A stretch of 24,170 nt of DNA from positions 1-24,170 of the IMG/VR virus record IMGVR_UViG_3300010885_068257. One strand, 5' to 3'. The first letter of the stretch is position 1. The number at the start of each line of letters is the position of its first letter. Source of the DNA: a virus. The translations under genes were made by a program, and so were the position numbers. Below are positions 23,326 to 24,170 of this stretch, in pieces. The notes beneath the pieces were generated by a model, which had not been told where the DNA came from, searched no databases, and saw nothing but the letters and a program-made list of their open reading frames with translations.

Positions 23326-24170
23326 ATGGTAAAAGAAAAAGATCAATCGTTATTTCAACGTCTTTCGAAACTTTTTAAGAGTGGTCCTGTAGTTAAGCGT
23401 AAAATACGTACTCTTGACACAGCTGTTGCCGTTGCAGATAAAACAAAATCTTCTGGTGCTTTACTTTTTCAAAAGTCGTTAGCTCCTTCTTACGCTACCA
23501 TTACTGCGAATGCTTATAACTTATCAGAACGTCTGATGAGGTATCAAGATTTTAGCGAAATGGAGTACACTCCTGAGATCGCGGCAGCAATGGACATTTA
23601 TGCTGATGAGACCGTCGCGCAGGATGATAAAGGAAGAGTACTTCACATCTACTCTGATAACGAAAAGATAAAAGAAATTCTTGAAGATTTGTTCTACAAC
23701 ACATTAAACGTAGAATTTAACCTTCGTTCTTGGGCAAGAAACCTCGTTAAATATGGAGACTTTTTTCTCTATAATGATGTCTCTCCAAAATATGGTGTAA
23801 TTAACGCATTTCCAATACCAGTCAACGAGATTGAACGCGAAGAAAACTATGATCCAAACGATCCCTTTGCCGTACGATATCGTTGGGTAACATTAGGAAA
23901 TAGGACCCTAGAGAACTGGGAAGTAACCCACTTTCGTCTACTCGGCAACGACATGTTCTTGCCTTATGGCTCATCAGTCATCGAGGCCGCTCGTCGCATT
24001 TGGCGTCAATTAATCCTTATTGAGGATGCTATGCTGGTTTATCGAGTCGTCCGCGCTCCGGAGCGTCGTGTTTTCTATATTGATGTTGCCAATATTCCTC
24101 CTGAAAACGTTCCGATGTACGTCGAAGAGCAGAGAAAAAATCTTCGTACAAACCAGGTCGTAGATAGAGC
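23326..24170 (+). CDS. portal protein, gp20-like (partial, 3' end missing)
   Basis: The frame opens at ATG 23326 and runs off the right edge after 281 codons; T4 gp20 has 524 residues, so roughly half is present. The segment from Ala244 (APERRVFYIDVANIPPENV) nearly matches the well-known APERR-FY-DV block of T4-type portals. Other portal-like features are YADETVAQDD (about 92-101), WARNLVKYGDFFLYND (about 136-151) and the GSSVIEAARRIWRQL helix. The portal is a dodecameric ring at one head vertex that starts prohead assembly, docks the terminase and lets DNA pass. No standard ribosome site is seen next to the ATG; the hairpin at 23298-23315 may compensate. In T4, sheath and tube genes lie between genes 17 and 20; here only one small gene does. 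Confidence 0.93.
   Translation, partial: MVKEKDQSLFQRLSKLFKSGPVVKRKIRTLDTAVAVADKTKSSGALLFQKSLAPSYATITANAYNLSERLMRYQDFSEMEYTPEIAAAMDIYADETVAQDDKGRVLHIYSDNEKIKEILEDLFYNTLNVEFNLRSWARNLVKYGDFFLYNDVSPKYGVINAFPIPVNEIEREENYDPNDPFAVRYRWVTLGNRTLENWEVTHFRLLGNDMFLPYGSSVIEAARRIWRQLILIEDAMLVYRVVRAPERRVFYIDVANIPPENVPMYVEEQRKNLRTNQVVDR

Noticed and set aside
1-24170. tRNA genes, CRISPR arrays, integrase, transposons, attachment sites, toxin-antitoxin or defence genes
   Set aside because: None was seen by eye on either strand; a covariance-model tRNA scan and a repeat finder would be needed to exclude cryptic cases.

Overview
The window is 24 kb of a tailed-phage genome, most likely a large contractile-tailed (myovirus) phage distantly related to T4. 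The evidence is a set of T4-type core genes: large terminase (gp17-like), portal (gp20-like, cut by the right edge), a gp4-like head-completion nuclease, a gp61-like primase and gp47/gp46-like recombination nuclease subunits. No tRNA, rRNA, CRISPR array, integrase or insertion sequence was seen. Genes are packed almost end to end and nearly all lie on the + strand. The DNA is AT-rich and the core replication genes are only distantly T4-like. This fits an environmental, perhaps marine, relative with a low-GC host, but the host cannot be read from the sequence.

Layout. (1) 2-421: the 3' end of an unknown gene, converging on a small minus-strand gene for a cysteine-containing protein with a sigma-70 region-4-like helix-turn-helix. 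(2) 488-1879: a PIN-PhoH protein. (3) 1930-15318: seven large proteins that look like virion (tail, baseplate or fibre) components. Two share an N-terminal signature, two share a C-terminal signature, two carry fibronectin-III-like segments and one has a LamG-like segment. (4) 15320-20867: a DNA-processing block with the gp4-like nuclease, a RuvC-like resolvase, the primase, a single-chain fusion of the gp47 (Mre11/SbcD) and gp46 (Rad50/SbcC) functions, and a small zinc-ribbon protein. (5) 20895-24170: a small unknown protein, the terminase ATPase-nuclease, a small protein with a plausible prohead-protease site, and the portal.

How they work together. Primase, RuvC-like resolvase and the Mre11-Rad50 fusion fit recombination-dependent replication that yields branched concatemers. 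Resolvase and terminase would trim and package that DNA through the portal, and the gp4-like protein would finish filled heads. The large middle block would build the tail. The region-4-like protein may act in phage transcription.

The most unusual features are the gp47-gp46 fusion with a non-canonical hook, a perfect 16-bp inverted repeat over the resolvase start, a base-composition change from the middle of the fusion gene, shared terminal modules among virion proteins, and a stable hairpin just before the portal start. No wholly new multi-gene system could be demonstrated.
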